Positions 7,071 to 15,116 of a DNA stretch of 64,000 bases are shown here, piece by piece (position 1 is the stretch's first letter; each line of letters begins with the position of its first letter). The stretch is from Antarcticimicrobium sediminis. GTDB lineage: Bacteria > Pseudomonadota > Alphaproteobacteria > Rhodobacterales > Rhodobacteraceae. The position numbers and the translations under genes are program-made. The DNA is taken from NCBI RefSeq assembly GCF_004348975.1, contig NZ_SMFP01000001.1, forward strand, positions 504,701 through 568,700, read 5' to 3'. Under the pieces are notes generated by a model. It worked only from the letters and a program-made list of their open reading frames with translations, was not told where the DNA came from and did no database searches.

Positions 7071-7153
7071 ACATCCCGGCGCTCTCCTCCTCCCTGCGCC
7101 GTGGTGTTGTAAGCGAACGGCGGCACCTCTCCTCCTCCCTGGTGCCGCCGTTC
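7071..7153 (+). ncRNA. CcsR-like RNA unit 8 (hairpins 14 and 15)
   Basis: Hairpin 14 has an imperfect stem, ACATCCCGGCGC (7071-7082) with GCGCCGTGGTGT (7096-7107). Hairpin 15 has a perfect 13-bp stem, GAACGGCGGCACC (7115-7127) with 7141-7153. The T-rich run after it makes this last hairpin double as the terminator of the array. Confidence 0.75.
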
Positions 7154-7163
7154 TTTTGTTTTC
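7115..7163 (+). terminator. Intrinsic terminator ending the small RNA array
   Basis: The 13-bp stem of hairpin 15 is followed directly by TTTTGTTTT. It is the only hairpin of the fifteen with a proper T tract, which suggests a single long precursor transcript that is processed into the separate RNAs. Confidence 0.8.
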
Positions 7164-7343
7164 CGGCCCCCCCACACTGATCAACGCGACCACGCAGCCC
7201 ATCGGGCCCGCGCAGGGACCCTGCGAGACTGCATCACTGTTGGAGGTGAGGAATCAGGACAGACCCGACAAACGCACAAGTGCCACGGCAGGGCATCACC
7301 CGACCGCAGCGGTCTTTACCCTCTCGGGGTCGTCAGTCTCAGA

Positions 7344-9701
7344 TTAAAACGGGATATCGTCGCTGGCACTGACAAAGCGCGCCACGACCTTTTTCGGACC
7401 GGCCTTCTCAAACGAGATCTCAAGCTTGTCGCCCTCGATCCCGATCACCGCGCCATAGCCGAACTTCTGGTGAAACACCCGCTCACCGATGGTAAAGCTC
7501 GACACCGCCTGCAGATCGATCACCGGGCCGCGGCTTTCTTTCGATTGCGCCGTGCCATGCTGGCTTGAACGCGCCTGCATCCGCTTCCAGCCCGGCGAGT
7601 TATAGACATTCGCCTCGGCCACCCTTGATTCGATATTGCCGCGCACCGCGCCGCCCTGCGCCGCCGCCGCGCCAAATCCACCGCCATAAAGCCCCGGCGG
7701 GGTCAGAACCTCGACATGCTCCTCGGGCAATTCATCGACGAATCGCGACGGCAGCGAGGATTGCCACTGCCCAAACACCCGACGATTGCCAGCAAACGAG
7801 ATGGTGCACAGCTCTTCGGCGCGGGTAATCCCGACATAGGCCAGCCGCCGCTCTTCCTCGAGGCCTTTGAGACCGCTTTCATCCATGCTGCGCTGCGACG
7901 GGAACAACCCGTCCTCCCAGCCCGGCAGGAACACGGCGGGGAATTCCAGCCCCTTGGCCGCGTGCAGCGTCATGATCGACACCTTCTGCTCGGCGTCCTG
8001 CTTGTCATTGTCCATCACCAGACCGACATGCTCCAGAAACCCTTGCAGGTTCTCGAAATTCTCCAGCGCCTTGACCAGTTCCTTGAGGTTTTCCAACCGC
8101 CCCGGCGCTTCTGGCGTCTTGTCGTTCTGCCAATGGCCGGTATAGCCCGACTCATCCAGCACAATCTCGGCCAGTTCCATATGGCTCACGTTCGCGTCAC
8201 CGACCATCCGGCCCCAGCGGGCCAGATCCCCGGTCAAACGGCCCAGCGCCGCGCCGCCCTTGCCCTTGATCAGCCCCTCTTCGACGGCAATCCGCGCGCC
8301 TTCCAACAGGCTCACCCCATTGGCGCGCGCCGCGGTCTGAATGGTCTGCTGCGCCTTGTCGCCCAGCCCCCGCTTGGGGGTGTTGACGATTCGCTCGAAC
8401 GCAAGATCATCATCGGGGCTGACCACCATGCGGAAATAGGCCATCGCGTCGCGAATCTCCAACCGCTCATAGAATCGCGGCCCGCCGATCACCCGATACG
8501 GCAGCCCGATGGTCAGGAATCGATCCTCAAAGGCGCGCATCTGGTGGCTGGCGCGGACCAGAATCGCCACATCGTTCAGGCCAAAGGGTCGCATCCCCCG
8601 CGTGCCCCGCTGCATCGATTCGATCTCTTCGCCGATCCAGCGCGCCTCTTCCTCGCCATCCCAATGGCCGATCAGGCGCACCTTTTCGCCGCCCTCGGCC
8701 TCGGTCCACAGCTCCTTGCCCAGCCGCCCGGCATTGCCCCGGATCACGTTCGAGGCCGCCGCAAGGATATGCGGGGTCGAGCGGTAATTCTGCTCCAGCC
8801 GCACCACATGGGCACCGGGAAAATCCTTTTCGAACCGCAGGATGTTGCCAACCTCGGCGCCGCGCCAGCCATAGATCGACTGATCATCATCGCCGACGCA
8901 GCAGATGTTGCGATGAGCGCTCGCAAGCAGCCGCAGCCACAGGTACTGCGCGACGTTGGTATCTTGATATTCGTCCACCAGAATATAGCGGAACCAGCGT
9001 TGATACTGTTCCAGCACGTCGGGATGTTTCTGAAAGATCACCACCACATGCAGCAGCAGATCGCCGAAATCGACCGCGTTCAGTTCGCGCAGCCGGGTCT
9101 GGTACTGGGCGTAAAGCTCAACCCCGCGCCGGTTATAGGCCCCGGCATCCGCGCTTGGCACCTTGTCCGGGGTCAGCGCGCGGTTCTTCCAGCTGTCGAT
9201 CACCCCAGCCAGTTGGCGCGCCGGCCAGCGCTTGTCATCAATCCCCGCCGCCGAAACCAGCTGTTTCAGCAGCCGCAGCTGATCGTCGGTATCCAGAATC
9301 GTGAAATTCGATTTCAGCCCGACCAGTTCCGCATGGCGGCGCAACAGCTTGACGCAGATCGAATGGAACGTGCCCAGCCAGGGCATTCCCTCGATGCTTG
9401 CCCCCAACAGGCGGCCAACCCGCTCTTTCATCTCGCGGGCGGCCTTGTTGGTAAAGGTCACCGCCAGAATCTCGTTCGGACGCGCCCGGCCCGTGTTCAA
9501 CAGATGCACGATCCGCGAGGTCAGCGCCTTGGTCTTGCCGGTGCCAGCCCCCGCCAGCATCAGAACCGGACCGTCCAGCCGCTCCACCGCTTCACGCTGG
9601 GCCGGGTTCAGATCATCCAGATAGGGCGCTGGCCGCGCCGCCATCGCCCGCGCTGACAGCGCCGCGCCCTCAAAGGCATCCATTTCGTCGAAACTGCTCA
9701 T
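7344..9701 (-). CDS. uvrD: DNA helicase II UvrD/PcrA
   Basis: Superfamily 1A 3'-5' helicase of 785 residues used in nucleotide excision repair, mismatch repair and clearing RecA filaments. Seen: Q motif LNPAQREAV (31-39), Walker A GAGTGKT (51-57), VDEYQD (242-247), GDDDQSIYGWRG, QNYRS and the motif VI region AYVGITRAEE. The C-terminus (about 725-785) has the Tudor-like fold region of PcrA/UvrD (FTIGERVFHQKFGYGAV). It is transcribed from its own promoter with an SOS box 40 bp upstream. About 180 bp of apparently empty sequence separate its stop from the small RNA array on the other strand. Confidence 0.96.
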   Translation of the reverse strand: MSSFDEMDAFEGAALSARAMAARPAPYLDDLNPAQREAVERLDGPVLMLAGAGTGKTKALTSRIVHLLNTGRARPNEILAVTFTNKAAREMKERVGRLLGASIEGMPWLGTFHSICVKLLRRHAELVGLKSNFTILDTDDQLRLLKQLVSAAGIDDKRWPARQLAGVIDSWKNRALTPDKVPSADAGAYNRRGVELYAQYQTRLRELNAVDFGDLLLHVVVIFQKHPDVLEQYQRWFRYILVDEYQDTNVAQYLWLRLLASAHRNICCVGDDDQSIYGWRGAEVGNILRFEKDFPGAHVVRLEQNYRSTPHILAAASNVIRGNAGRLGKELWTEAEGGEKVRLIGHWDGEEEARWIGEEIESMQRGTRGMRPFGLNDVAILVRASHQMRAFEDRFLTIGLPYRVIGGPRFYERLEIRDAMAYFRMVVSPDDDLAFERIVNTPKRGLGDKAQQTIQTAARANGVSLLEGARIAVEEGLIKGKGGAALGRLTGDLARWGRMVGDANVSHMELAEIVLDESGYTGHWQNDKTPEAPGRLENLKELVKALENFENLQGFLEHVGLVMDNDKQDAEQKVSIMTLHAAKGLEFPAVFLPGWEDGLFPSQRSMDESGLKGLEEERRLAYVGITRAEELCTISFAGNRRVFGQWQSSLPSRFVDELPEEHVEVLTPPGLYGGGFGAAAAQGGAVRGNIESRVAEANVYNSPGWKRMQARSSQHGTAQSKESRGPVIDLQAVSSFTIGERVFHQKFGYGAVIGIEGDKLEISFEKAGPKKVVARFVSASDDIPF

Positions 9702-9741
9702 GGTAAGAACTTAGCGCGGATCGCAACGCAGTTAAAGGTTC

Positions 9742-9756
9742 GTTCGTCTTCTGTTC
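9742..9756 (+). promoter_or_regulatory. SOS (LexA) box of uvrD
   Basis: GTTC-GTCTTCT-GTTC fits the alphaproteobacterial LexA consensus exactly and lies 41-55 bp upstream of the uvrD start codon. uvrD belongs to the SOS regulon in many bacteria, so site and gene support each other. An extra GTTC directly precedes the box at 9738-9741. Confidence 0.75.
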
Positions 9757-9833
9757 TGCACTTTAGATCAGAGCCGACAAGCGCGGATTTCGCGCGCCCT
9801 CTCGCCCCTTAATCTTTGGGCAAAGGCCCGATG

Positions 9834-10232
9834 CTACCCGAGCGCACGGGCCACCATGACCCCGGCCCAGGCCGAGACCCCGGTCAGCCCCCCGCCCCAA
9901 AGCATGTCGATCACCACCTGTTCGAACGACCAGTCGCGCAGCGTGGCATAATTGGTGAATTCATAGGTGCCATAGGCCAAAAGCCCCAGGGCCGCGCCCC
10001 CCACAAGTGCCGCCAGCGGATCCCCCGCGCGCAGGGCGGGAACGGACACGAACCACAACACGCCAGCGACATAACCCAGATAGAACACGATGGCAGGACC
10101 GGCGCGAAACGGGTCGGCAAACAGATGCGCCACATGGCGCTCGAACACGGGTTTGATCAGCAGGCGAAGCCCGACAGCATCGGCGGCGAAAAAGATCACG
10201 ACGGTCGCTGCATAAAGAACCAGAATCTGCAT
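9834..10232 (-). CDS. DUF2177 family membrane protein
   Basis: Protein of 132 residues with four predicted membrane helices. It starts MQILVLYAATVVIFFAADAV and contains the family segments GYVAGVLWF and YGTYEFTNYATLRDW, with a glycine-rich last helix. The function of DUF2177 is unknown. Its ATG overlaps the stop of the preceding gene by one base (TGATG), making it the last gene of the six-gene operon that begins at 14933. That places it with lipid-modification genes in the likely RpoE regulon. Confidence 0.8.
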   Translation of the reverse strand: MQILVLYAATVVIFFAADAVGLRLLIKPVFERHVAHLFADPFRAGPAIVFYLGYVAGVLWFVSVPALRAGDPLAALVGGAALGLLAYGTYEFTNYATLRDWSFEQVVIDMLWGGGLTGVSAWAGVMVARALG

Positions 10233-10975
10233 CACACCGCCCCTGTCCTCAGGGAGTGTCCGGCCCGAAACGCCAGCGCCACGATGCCCAGCGCCGCCAG
10301 TGCGATCACCACAAGATTCTGACTGGGCAGATTGGCCACGATGATCCCGATCAGCGCCCAGATGACCGCCGCCGGATAGGCCCATTCGCGCGGCCGCGCC
10401 GATTGCACGATCAGCGCCACGGCCAGCACGCCGCAAAGGCAATTGATCGCCGCCGCTTGTGCCGAAACGATCCCATAGCCGCCAAGCAGAACCCCAATTG
10501 CCACCCCGGTCGCCGCCGTCAGCCAACCAGCATAGAGCGCCACAGGCCGCACCTGCAGCCACGGCTGATCCTCGCTCGCGCGCAACAGCGCGGCAATCGC
10601 CGCCGCCGCCATCACCACGATCATCCCCGTCGCCAGAATCGGCGCCTCGTTCGCCGCCTTGATCCAGAAACTGCCAAGGATCAGGCTTATCGCCAACGGT
10701 ATCCGCATCGCCTGCCAGCCCCGGTCCTCTGCCGCGCGCACCACCCCGTACACCGCGCCAATCAGCAACCAAAGATAGATCAGCCCCCAGATCGCAAAGG
10801 CATAACCTTCCGGTTGCACCGGCGGGTTGTCCTGCGGCACCGGAAACTGATCCGCCGTGAACCCGTTGAATCCGGAGGCCAGCAGCGGCGACAGCATGAA
10901 GGTCAGGGTGGCAATCAACACCACGATCGCAAGGAGTCTGGAGCGCATCTCACGTCCTTTCACAGGGTCAGTCAT
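10232..10975 (-). CDS. TspO/MBR-like tryptophan-rich membrane protein
   Basis: Integral membrane protein of 247 residues. After a lead helix (about 15-35) it has the typical TspO-type opening PEGYAFAIWGLIYLWLLIG, then several hydrophobic helices with scattered tryptophans (WGLIYLW, FWIKAANE, ALYAGWLTAATG). TspO proteins bind tetrapyrroles and affect oxygen-linked gene expression in Rhodobacter. This protein is longer than the roughly 160 residues of classical TspO, so the functional assignment is weak. The start at 10975 overlaps the SDR stop (ATGA). Confidence 0.6.
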   Translation of the reverse strand: MTDPVKGREMRSRLLAIVVLIATLTFMLSPLLASGFNGFTADQFPVPQDNPPVQPEGYAFAIWGLIYLWLLIGAVYGVVRAAEDRGWQAMRIPLAISLILGSFWIKAANEAPILATGMIVVMAAAAIAALLRASEDQPWLQVRPVALYAGWLTAATGVAIGVLLGGYGIVSAQAAAINCLCGVLAVALIVQSARPREWAYPAAVIWALIGIIVANLPSQNLVVIALAALGIVALAFRAGHSLRTGAV

Positions 10976-11709
10976 CGGCTTAACCGACGGGTCAGCGGCA
11001 GGGCCGCCCAATAAGGCAAGACGCCAAGCAGCTTCAGCACATAGGTCAGGCGACGCGGGAAATGCACCTCGAACCGCCGCTGGTGCAGGCCCTTGAGTAT
11101 GGCACGTGCGGCGGTTTGCGGCGTGACCATCGCGGGCATGGTAAACGCATTGCGCTGGGTCAGCCGGGTGTCGACAAACCCGGGCGAGATCAGCCGCACG
11201 TCGATCCGCCCGGCCAGTTCCGCCCGCAGCGATTGCGCCAGATTGATCACCCCGGCCTTGGTCGCGGAATAAATCTGCCCCTGCGGCAAGCCGATATAGC
11301 CCGCGACCGAGCCGCACAGCGCCAGTTGCCCGCCCGCGCGCAGCAAGGGCGGCGCGACCTGCGCGACATGAAAGCTGCCCATCAGGTTGACGGCAACGAT
11401 CTGCGCTGCGGTTTCGGCGTCCAACGTGGCGATCTTGCCCGGATCATACAGCGCCGCCAGATGCACCACCCGATCCAAGGGGCCGATCGCGGCGATCCTT
11501 TCGGCGGCGCGCTCCAGACTGTCCCGGTCACTCACGTCCAGCGGCACCACCAGATGATCCGACCCAAGGCTTGCGGCCAGATCCTCCAGCCGCTGTTGCG
11601 AGCGGGCCGACAGGATCAAACGCGCCCCGCGCCCCGCCCATGCCTGCGCCAAGGCGGCCCCGATGCCGTCGCTGGCGCCGATGATCCAGATCGTCTCCCG
11701 TTCAGGCAT
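10972..11709 (-). CDS. Short-chain dehydrogenase/reductase
   Basis: Classical SDR oxidoreductase of 245 residues. The nucleotide-binding motif is GASDGIG (11-17), with catalytic S134, Y147 and K151 (YSATK). ATG 11709 was chosen because it gives a normal SDR start (MPERETIWIIGASDG) and overlaps the upstream methyltransferase gene by 8 nt. The substrate is unknown. In this operon it could reduce a lipid- or carotenoid-derived carbonyl, but that is inference from context only. Confidence 0.85.
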   Translation of the reverse strand: MPERETIWIIGASDGIGAALAQAWAGRGARLILSARSQQRLEDLAASLGSDHLVVPLDVSDRDSLERAAERIAAIGPLDRVVHLAALYDPGKIATLDAETAAQIVAVNLMGSFHVAQVAPPLLRAGGQLALCGSVAGYIGLPQGQIYSATKAGVINLAQSLRAELAGRIDVRLISPGFVDTRLTQRNAFTMPAMVTPQTAARAILKGLHQRRFEVHFPRRLTYVLKLLGVLPYWAALPLTRRLSR

Positions 11710-12862
11710 GTGCAAGTTCCACCTGTACGACATCGGTTTGACCGGCGGCGAAGGAGGCCGCACAGATGCCAAGGTAAAAGCGCCAGTTGCGCAGGAAGCT
11801 CTCGTCATGGCCCAGCCGCCGGATGCGGTCGGATTGTTGCTCCAACCGCTCATTCCAGGTGGCGCAGGTGCGGGCATAATCGGCGCCAAAGGCATGGCTG
11901 TCCTTGACCACCAGCCCCGCCCGCCGGGCCTGATCGGCAATCACGCCGTTCGACAGCAACATGCCGCCGGGAAAGGTATAGTGGCGGATATAGTCCGAGC
12001 TGCGCCGGTAGGTGTCGAAATAGGAATCCGCCACCGTGATCGCCTGAATCATGGCGCGTCCCTGCTCTGCCAACCGCGCCTTCAGCGTGGCGAAATAGGT
12101 CGGCCAATAGTCCTGCCCGACCGCCTCGATCATCTCGATCGAGACGATATTGTCAAAGATGCCGCGGCTGTCGCGATAATCCTCAAGCCGGATATCGGCG
12201 CGCCCGTCCAACCGCGCATCCGCATACCCCTTTTGGCTGGGCGAAATGGTCAGCCCGGTGACCGCGCGCCCGGTATCCGCCGCCCGTTCGGCAAAGCCGC
12301 CCCAGCCGCAGCCGATTTCCAACACCCGCTCGCCCGTGCCCAACCTTTGCAGGATCCGGTCATACTTGCGATTCTGCGCCCGGCTCAGATCATTGTCCCC
12401 GGGCGCGAACATGGCCGAGGAATAGGTCATGCCCTCGTCCAGCCAAAGCTGATAAAACTCGTTCCCCACATCATAATGCGCCCGGATATTACGCGCCGCC
12501 CCGCGCGGTGAATTCGCCCGCATCAGCCGGTTCACGACCCGGAATTTCAGGGTGTTCCAGATCCCCGCATAGGCATAGCCGCGAAACTGATCGAGGTTCT
12601 TCAACGCCACCTCGGCCAGATCCGCAATCGAGGGCGTTTCCCACAGCCCCGCGACATAGGTCTCGCCCAGCCCGATATCGCCACGCGCCGCAATCGCGGT
12701 GACCACCGACCAGTCATAGATCTGCATCTCGGCGGCCGGGCTGCCCGCGCCGAAATCGAACACCTCGCCCTCGGGCGTGCGCAGCCGCAAACTTCCGGTG
12801 CGGATTTGACCGCAAGTTTCAAGAAAGTCGTGTTTTACGCGCTTTGTCAGGATCAGCATCAT
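11702..12862 (-). CDS. Cyclopropane-fatty-acyl-phospholipid synthase-like methyltransferase
   Basis: SAM-dependent methyltransferase of 386 residues in the Cfa family (COG2230 type), which adds a one-carbon unit to unsaturated acyl chains of membrane lipids. Seen: HYDVGNEFY (129-137), MTYSSAMF, the SAM motif EIGCGWGGF (182-190) and the SIEMIEAVG block. In Rhodobacter sphaeroides, Cfa-like proteins are RpoE targets; they help sustain the singlet-oxygen response, and related enzymes make furan fatty acids. The start overlaps the DUF1365 stop (ATGA). Which lipid product is made cannot be read from sequence. Confidence 0.88.
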   Translation of the reverse strand: MMLILTKRVKHDFLETCGQIRTGSLRLRTPEGEVFDFGAGSPAAEMQIYDWSVVTAIAARGDIGLGETYVAGLWETPSIADLAEVALKNLDQFRGYAYAGIWNTLKFRVVNRLMRANSPRGAARNIRAHYDVGNEFYQLWLDEGMTYSSAMFAPGDNDLSRAQNRKYDRILQRLGTGERVLEIGCGWGGFAERAADTGRAVTGLTISPSQKGYADARLDGRADIRLEDYRDSRGIFDNIVSIEMIEAVGQDYWPTYFATLKARLAEQGRAMIQAITVADSYFDTYRRSSDYIRHYTFPGGMLLSNGVIADQARRAGLVVKDSHAFGADYARTCATWNERLEQQSDRIRRLGHDESFLRNWRFYLGICAASFAAGQTDVVQVELAHA

Positions 12863-13644
12863 GTCACCTCTGAGTTGGGCGGAGTCGGTCGGGTGCGGTA
12901 TCGCGCCCCCTTCAGTTTCAGGCGCAGCGCCTGCCAGTATATCAGGAGACTCGTGCGCAACGCCCCCAGCGGACGGCGCAGGCTGGCGCGCACAAGCCCG
13001 GCATTGCTCAGCGGCACGCGCGGGCCGGACAGGGTTGCGATCACCCCCTCGTCGCCATTGCGATGCAGGATGCGAATGGCGAGTCTGTCGGGGCGGATGT
13101 CAAAGCTGAACTCATAGCTGCCCTTGACCTCCTGAAACGGTGACACATGCAGCGCTTTGGGCGCGGTGATCCGGCTGTCCTTGGTGATCGGTGCGAAATC
13201 CGGCAGGTGGCACAGATAGGAATGGCGATCTCCAAAAGGGGTCGAAACCTCGGCAATCACCGCGATCAGCGCGCCCTGCTCCTCCGCCAGCCAGAAACTG
13301 ACCGGGTTGAACACATAGCCCAGAAACCGCGGCTGGGTCAGCAGGCCAAGCTGCACCGCGCGCCCCGCCAATCCATGTGCAGGCAACCTAGGCACATCTA
13401 ACCCATGCGCCGCCAGCACCTCGCGCGCCCACGCCGCCCCGCGCCCCGCCTTGATCGGCCCGCCATGATCGCAATCATGCACCGAGGCCAGATTGAAGCG
13501 GTTGCGCGAGAACAGCCAAGGCCTCACCGCCGGCGCGTCGGGGTCGATCAACACGTAATCGACGCCATAGCGGAACCGATGCCGGATCTCGCCGCGTCGA
13601 CTGTGGGTTGTCACGCCCGCAATATGTTCCGGCGGCTGCGTCAT
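12859..13644 (-). CDS. DUF1365 family protein
   Basis: Protein of 261 residues with DUF1365 (COG3496) features: an early HRFRYGVDYVLIDPD, SRNRFNLASVHDCDHG, and FLGYVFNPVSFW near the middle. The family has no proven reaction. It is almost always encoded between a flavin amine oxidase and a Cfa-like methyltransferase, exactly as here, which points to a role in fatty-acid modification. ATG 13644 overlaps the stop of the flavoprotein gene (ATGA). Confidence 0.88.
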   Translation of the reverse strand: MTQPPEHIAGVTTHSRRGEIRHRFRYGVDYVLIDPDAPAVRPWLFSRNRFNLASVHDCDHGGPIKAGRGAAWAREVLAAHGLDVPRLPAHGLAGRAVQLGLLTQPRFLGYVFNPVSFWLAEEQGALIAVIAEVSTPFGDRHSYLCHLPDFAPITKDSRITAPKALHVSPFQEVKGSYEFSFDIRPDRLAIRILHRNGDEGVIATLSGPRVPLSNAGLVRASLRRPLGALRTSLLIYWQALRLKLKGARYRTRPTPPNSEVT

Positions 13645-14933
13645 ACGCTCTGCCAGCCCATCTCCCGCTCCATCAGCCGGGCAATCCGGGCGGCACTGGC
13701 AAAGCCGTCCTCGTGGAACCCGTGCCGGGTATAGGCCCCCGCGAACCAAGTATTATTCTGCCCCTGCATCGCGGTCAGCTGCTGCTGCGCCGCCAACGCC
13801 TGCGCATCGAACACCGGATGGCGAAACACCTTTTGGTCATAGATCAGATGTTCAGGCACCTCGCGCGCCGGGTTGAGCGAGACAAACAGCGGGTCGCGCT
13901 CGGGGATATTCTGCAACCGGTTCATCCAATAGGTCACGCCGATGGCGGGCTCGGGGCGGGTGGTATCGGCCTTGTAGACCCAGCTTGACCAGACCGCGCG
14001 GCGCTGCGGCATCTGGCCGGTGTCGCGATGCAGGATCATCTGGTTGTCCTGAAACCGGATCGCCGACAGCGCCGCGCGTTCCCGCGGCGTCGGCTGGGCC
14101 AGCAGCCGCAACGCCTGATCGGAATGACAGGCGAAAATCACCTGATCGAACGGCTCCTGCGGCCCCGCCGCGCTGTGAACACGGCAGGAGTGGGCGTCGC
14201 GGGTGACACTGTGCACCGGGGTCGCGGTGCGGATCGCCACACCGCGCCCGCGCAGAAAATGCTCCAACCGCCGCACATATTCGACGCTCCCGCCATCGAC
14301 CGTCCACCACTGATGCTGCCCCGAGGGGCTCAGCAAAGCGTGGTTGCGAAAGAATTGCACCAGCGCCCGCGCCGGAAAGCCGCGAATTTCGGCCGGGGGC
14401 GTCGACCAGATCGCCCCGCACAGCGGCATCAGGTAAAACCGCTGAAACCAGTCGCCCAGTTTCAGATCATCCATCAGCTCGCCGATCGTGGCGCTGTCGT
14501 CCTTGGCCAAGGCCTCGGCCTTGCTGTTAAAGCGCAGGATATCGCGCACCATGCGGCCAAACCCCGGTCGCAGCAGGTTGCGCCGCTGCGCCGTCAGGGC
14601 GCGCAGATTGCCCAAGCCGTATTCGATCTGCCCGTCATTGATGGAAGCGCCAAAGCTCATGTCGCTGCGCGTCACCGGCACATCGAGATCCTGAAACATC
14701 CGCGTCAGATGCGGATAGTTCGCATAGTTGAAAACGATGAACCCGGTATCGACCGGCTGATCCCCGTTCACCCCCGCCATCACCGTGCGCGCGTGTCCGC
14801 CCAGCCTTGGCGCGGCCTCGAATACGGTGACGGCATGGTGCGGCGCCAAAAGATAGGCAGCGGCAAGCCCGGATATGCCACCGCCGATGATGGCGATGCG
14901 GTGCGGGCGGATGGGTTGGACATCAAGTGACAT
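13641..14933 (-). CDS. FAD-dependent amine oxidase-like protein (COG2907 type)
   Basis: Flavoprotein of 430 residues. The dinucleotide-binding motif GGGISG (17-22) lies near the N-terminus, followed by FEAAPRLGGHART and VDTGFIVFNYANYPHL; the C-terminal flavin-contact region is WFAGAYTRHGFHEDG. The ATG at 14933 is preferred: GGAG lies 7 nt upstream and it follows a good RpoE-type promoter. It is the first gene of the operon FAD oxidase-DUF1365-Cfa-SDR-TspO-DUF2177. A role as a desaturase-like enzyme on membrane acyl chains is likely by analogy, not shown. Confidence 0.85.
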   Translation of the reverse strand: MSLDVQPIRPHRIAIIGGGISGLAAAYLLAPHHAVTVFEAAPRLGGHARTVMAGVNGDQPVDTGFIVFNYANYPHLTRMFQDLDVPVTRSDMSFGASINDGQIEYGLGNLRALTAQRRNLLRPGFGRMVRDILRFNSKAEALAKDDSATIGELMDDLKLGDWFQRFYLMPLCGAIWSTPPAEIRGFPARALVQFFRNHALLSPSGQHQWWTVDGGSVEYVRRLEHFLRGRGVAIRTATPVHSVTRDAHSCRVHSAAGPQEPFDQVIFACHSDQALRLLAQPTPRERAALSAIRFQDNQMILHRDTGQMPQRRAVWSSWVYKADTTRPEPAIGVTYWMNRLQNIPERDPLFVSLNPAREVPEHLIYDQKVFRHPVFDAQALAAQQQLTAMQGQNNTWFAGAYTRHGFHEDGFASAARIARLMEREMGWQSV

Positions 14934-14958
14934 TCGGTCTCCGGTCGGTTGATTGACA

Positions 14959-14988
14959 GGGGTACGGGCCGAAACTGAGATCAGATCA
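14959..14988 (-). promoter_or_regulatory. RpoE-type promoter of the lipid-modification operon
   Basis: On the minus strand, TGATCT (14988-14983) is followed after 18 bp by TACCCC (14964-14959). Rhodobacter RpoE promoters have TGATCC, about 18 bp, then a TAAG-like -10. The -35 has one mismatch and the -10 only the TA. It would give a 20-nt leader with a good ribosome site. It sits back to back with the rpoE promoter. Confidence 0.55.
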
Positions 14989-14992
14989 AAAA

Positions 14993-15022
14993 TGATCCGC
15001 ATTCCCATGGCCTGCGTAAAGG
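14993..15022 (+). promoter_or_regulatory. RpoE-type autoregulatory promoter of rpoE-chrR
   Basis: TGATCC (14993-14998), an 18-bp spacer and TAAAGG (15017-15022) match the known RpoE recognition pattern of Rhodobacter sphaeroides. The predicted start near 15028 falls at or after the ATG at 15027, which argues that translation begins further downstream. Confidence 0.7.
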
Positions 15023-15116
15023 GGGTATGTTGATCACACGCCCCGATACCGCCCTCGACGACCGGCCCTCAGTGACGGGACCTTCTGTGACAGGGCCGCG
15101 AAAGGACAACACGCTG

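Larger units (their letters stand above)
6323..7153 (+). repeat. Array of 15 hairpins with an identical CTCTCCTCCTCCCTG loop (cuckoo/CcsR-type)
   Basis: The 15-mer CTCTCCTCCTCCCTG occurs fifteen times in 811 bp, starting at 6331, 6370, 6438, 6479, 6522, 6600, 6643, 6720, 6763, 6840, 6883, 6961, 7004, 7082 and 7127. Each copy sits in the loop of an inverted repeat with a 9 to 17 bp stem. Stems differ between copies while the loop is invariant. From 6586 on, hairpins occur in pairs, and 6601-7080 is four near-identical 120-bp tandem units. The loop resembles the 16S anti-Shine-Dalgarno sequence. The known relatives are the four CcsR RNAs of Rhodobacter sphaeroides. Confidence 0.92.

Noticed and set aside
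6323-7153. CRISPR-like array
   Set aside because: The repeat is the loop of hairpins, spacers are near identical and contain complementary stems, and no cas gene is present.
6385-7347. Three overlapping plus-strand frames (up to 320 residues, with repeated LLLPASDV or LSSSLRRM) and minus-strand frames in the hairpin array
   Set aside because: All frames are just the translated tandem repeat. The conserved features are inverted repeats and an invariant loop, which fit RNA structure, not protein.
10972-11940. Longer start for the SDR gene (322 residues)
   Set aside because: The extra N-terminus is antisense-like, Pro/Ser-rich and inside the methyltransferase gene; the motif GASDGIG lies right after ATG 11709.
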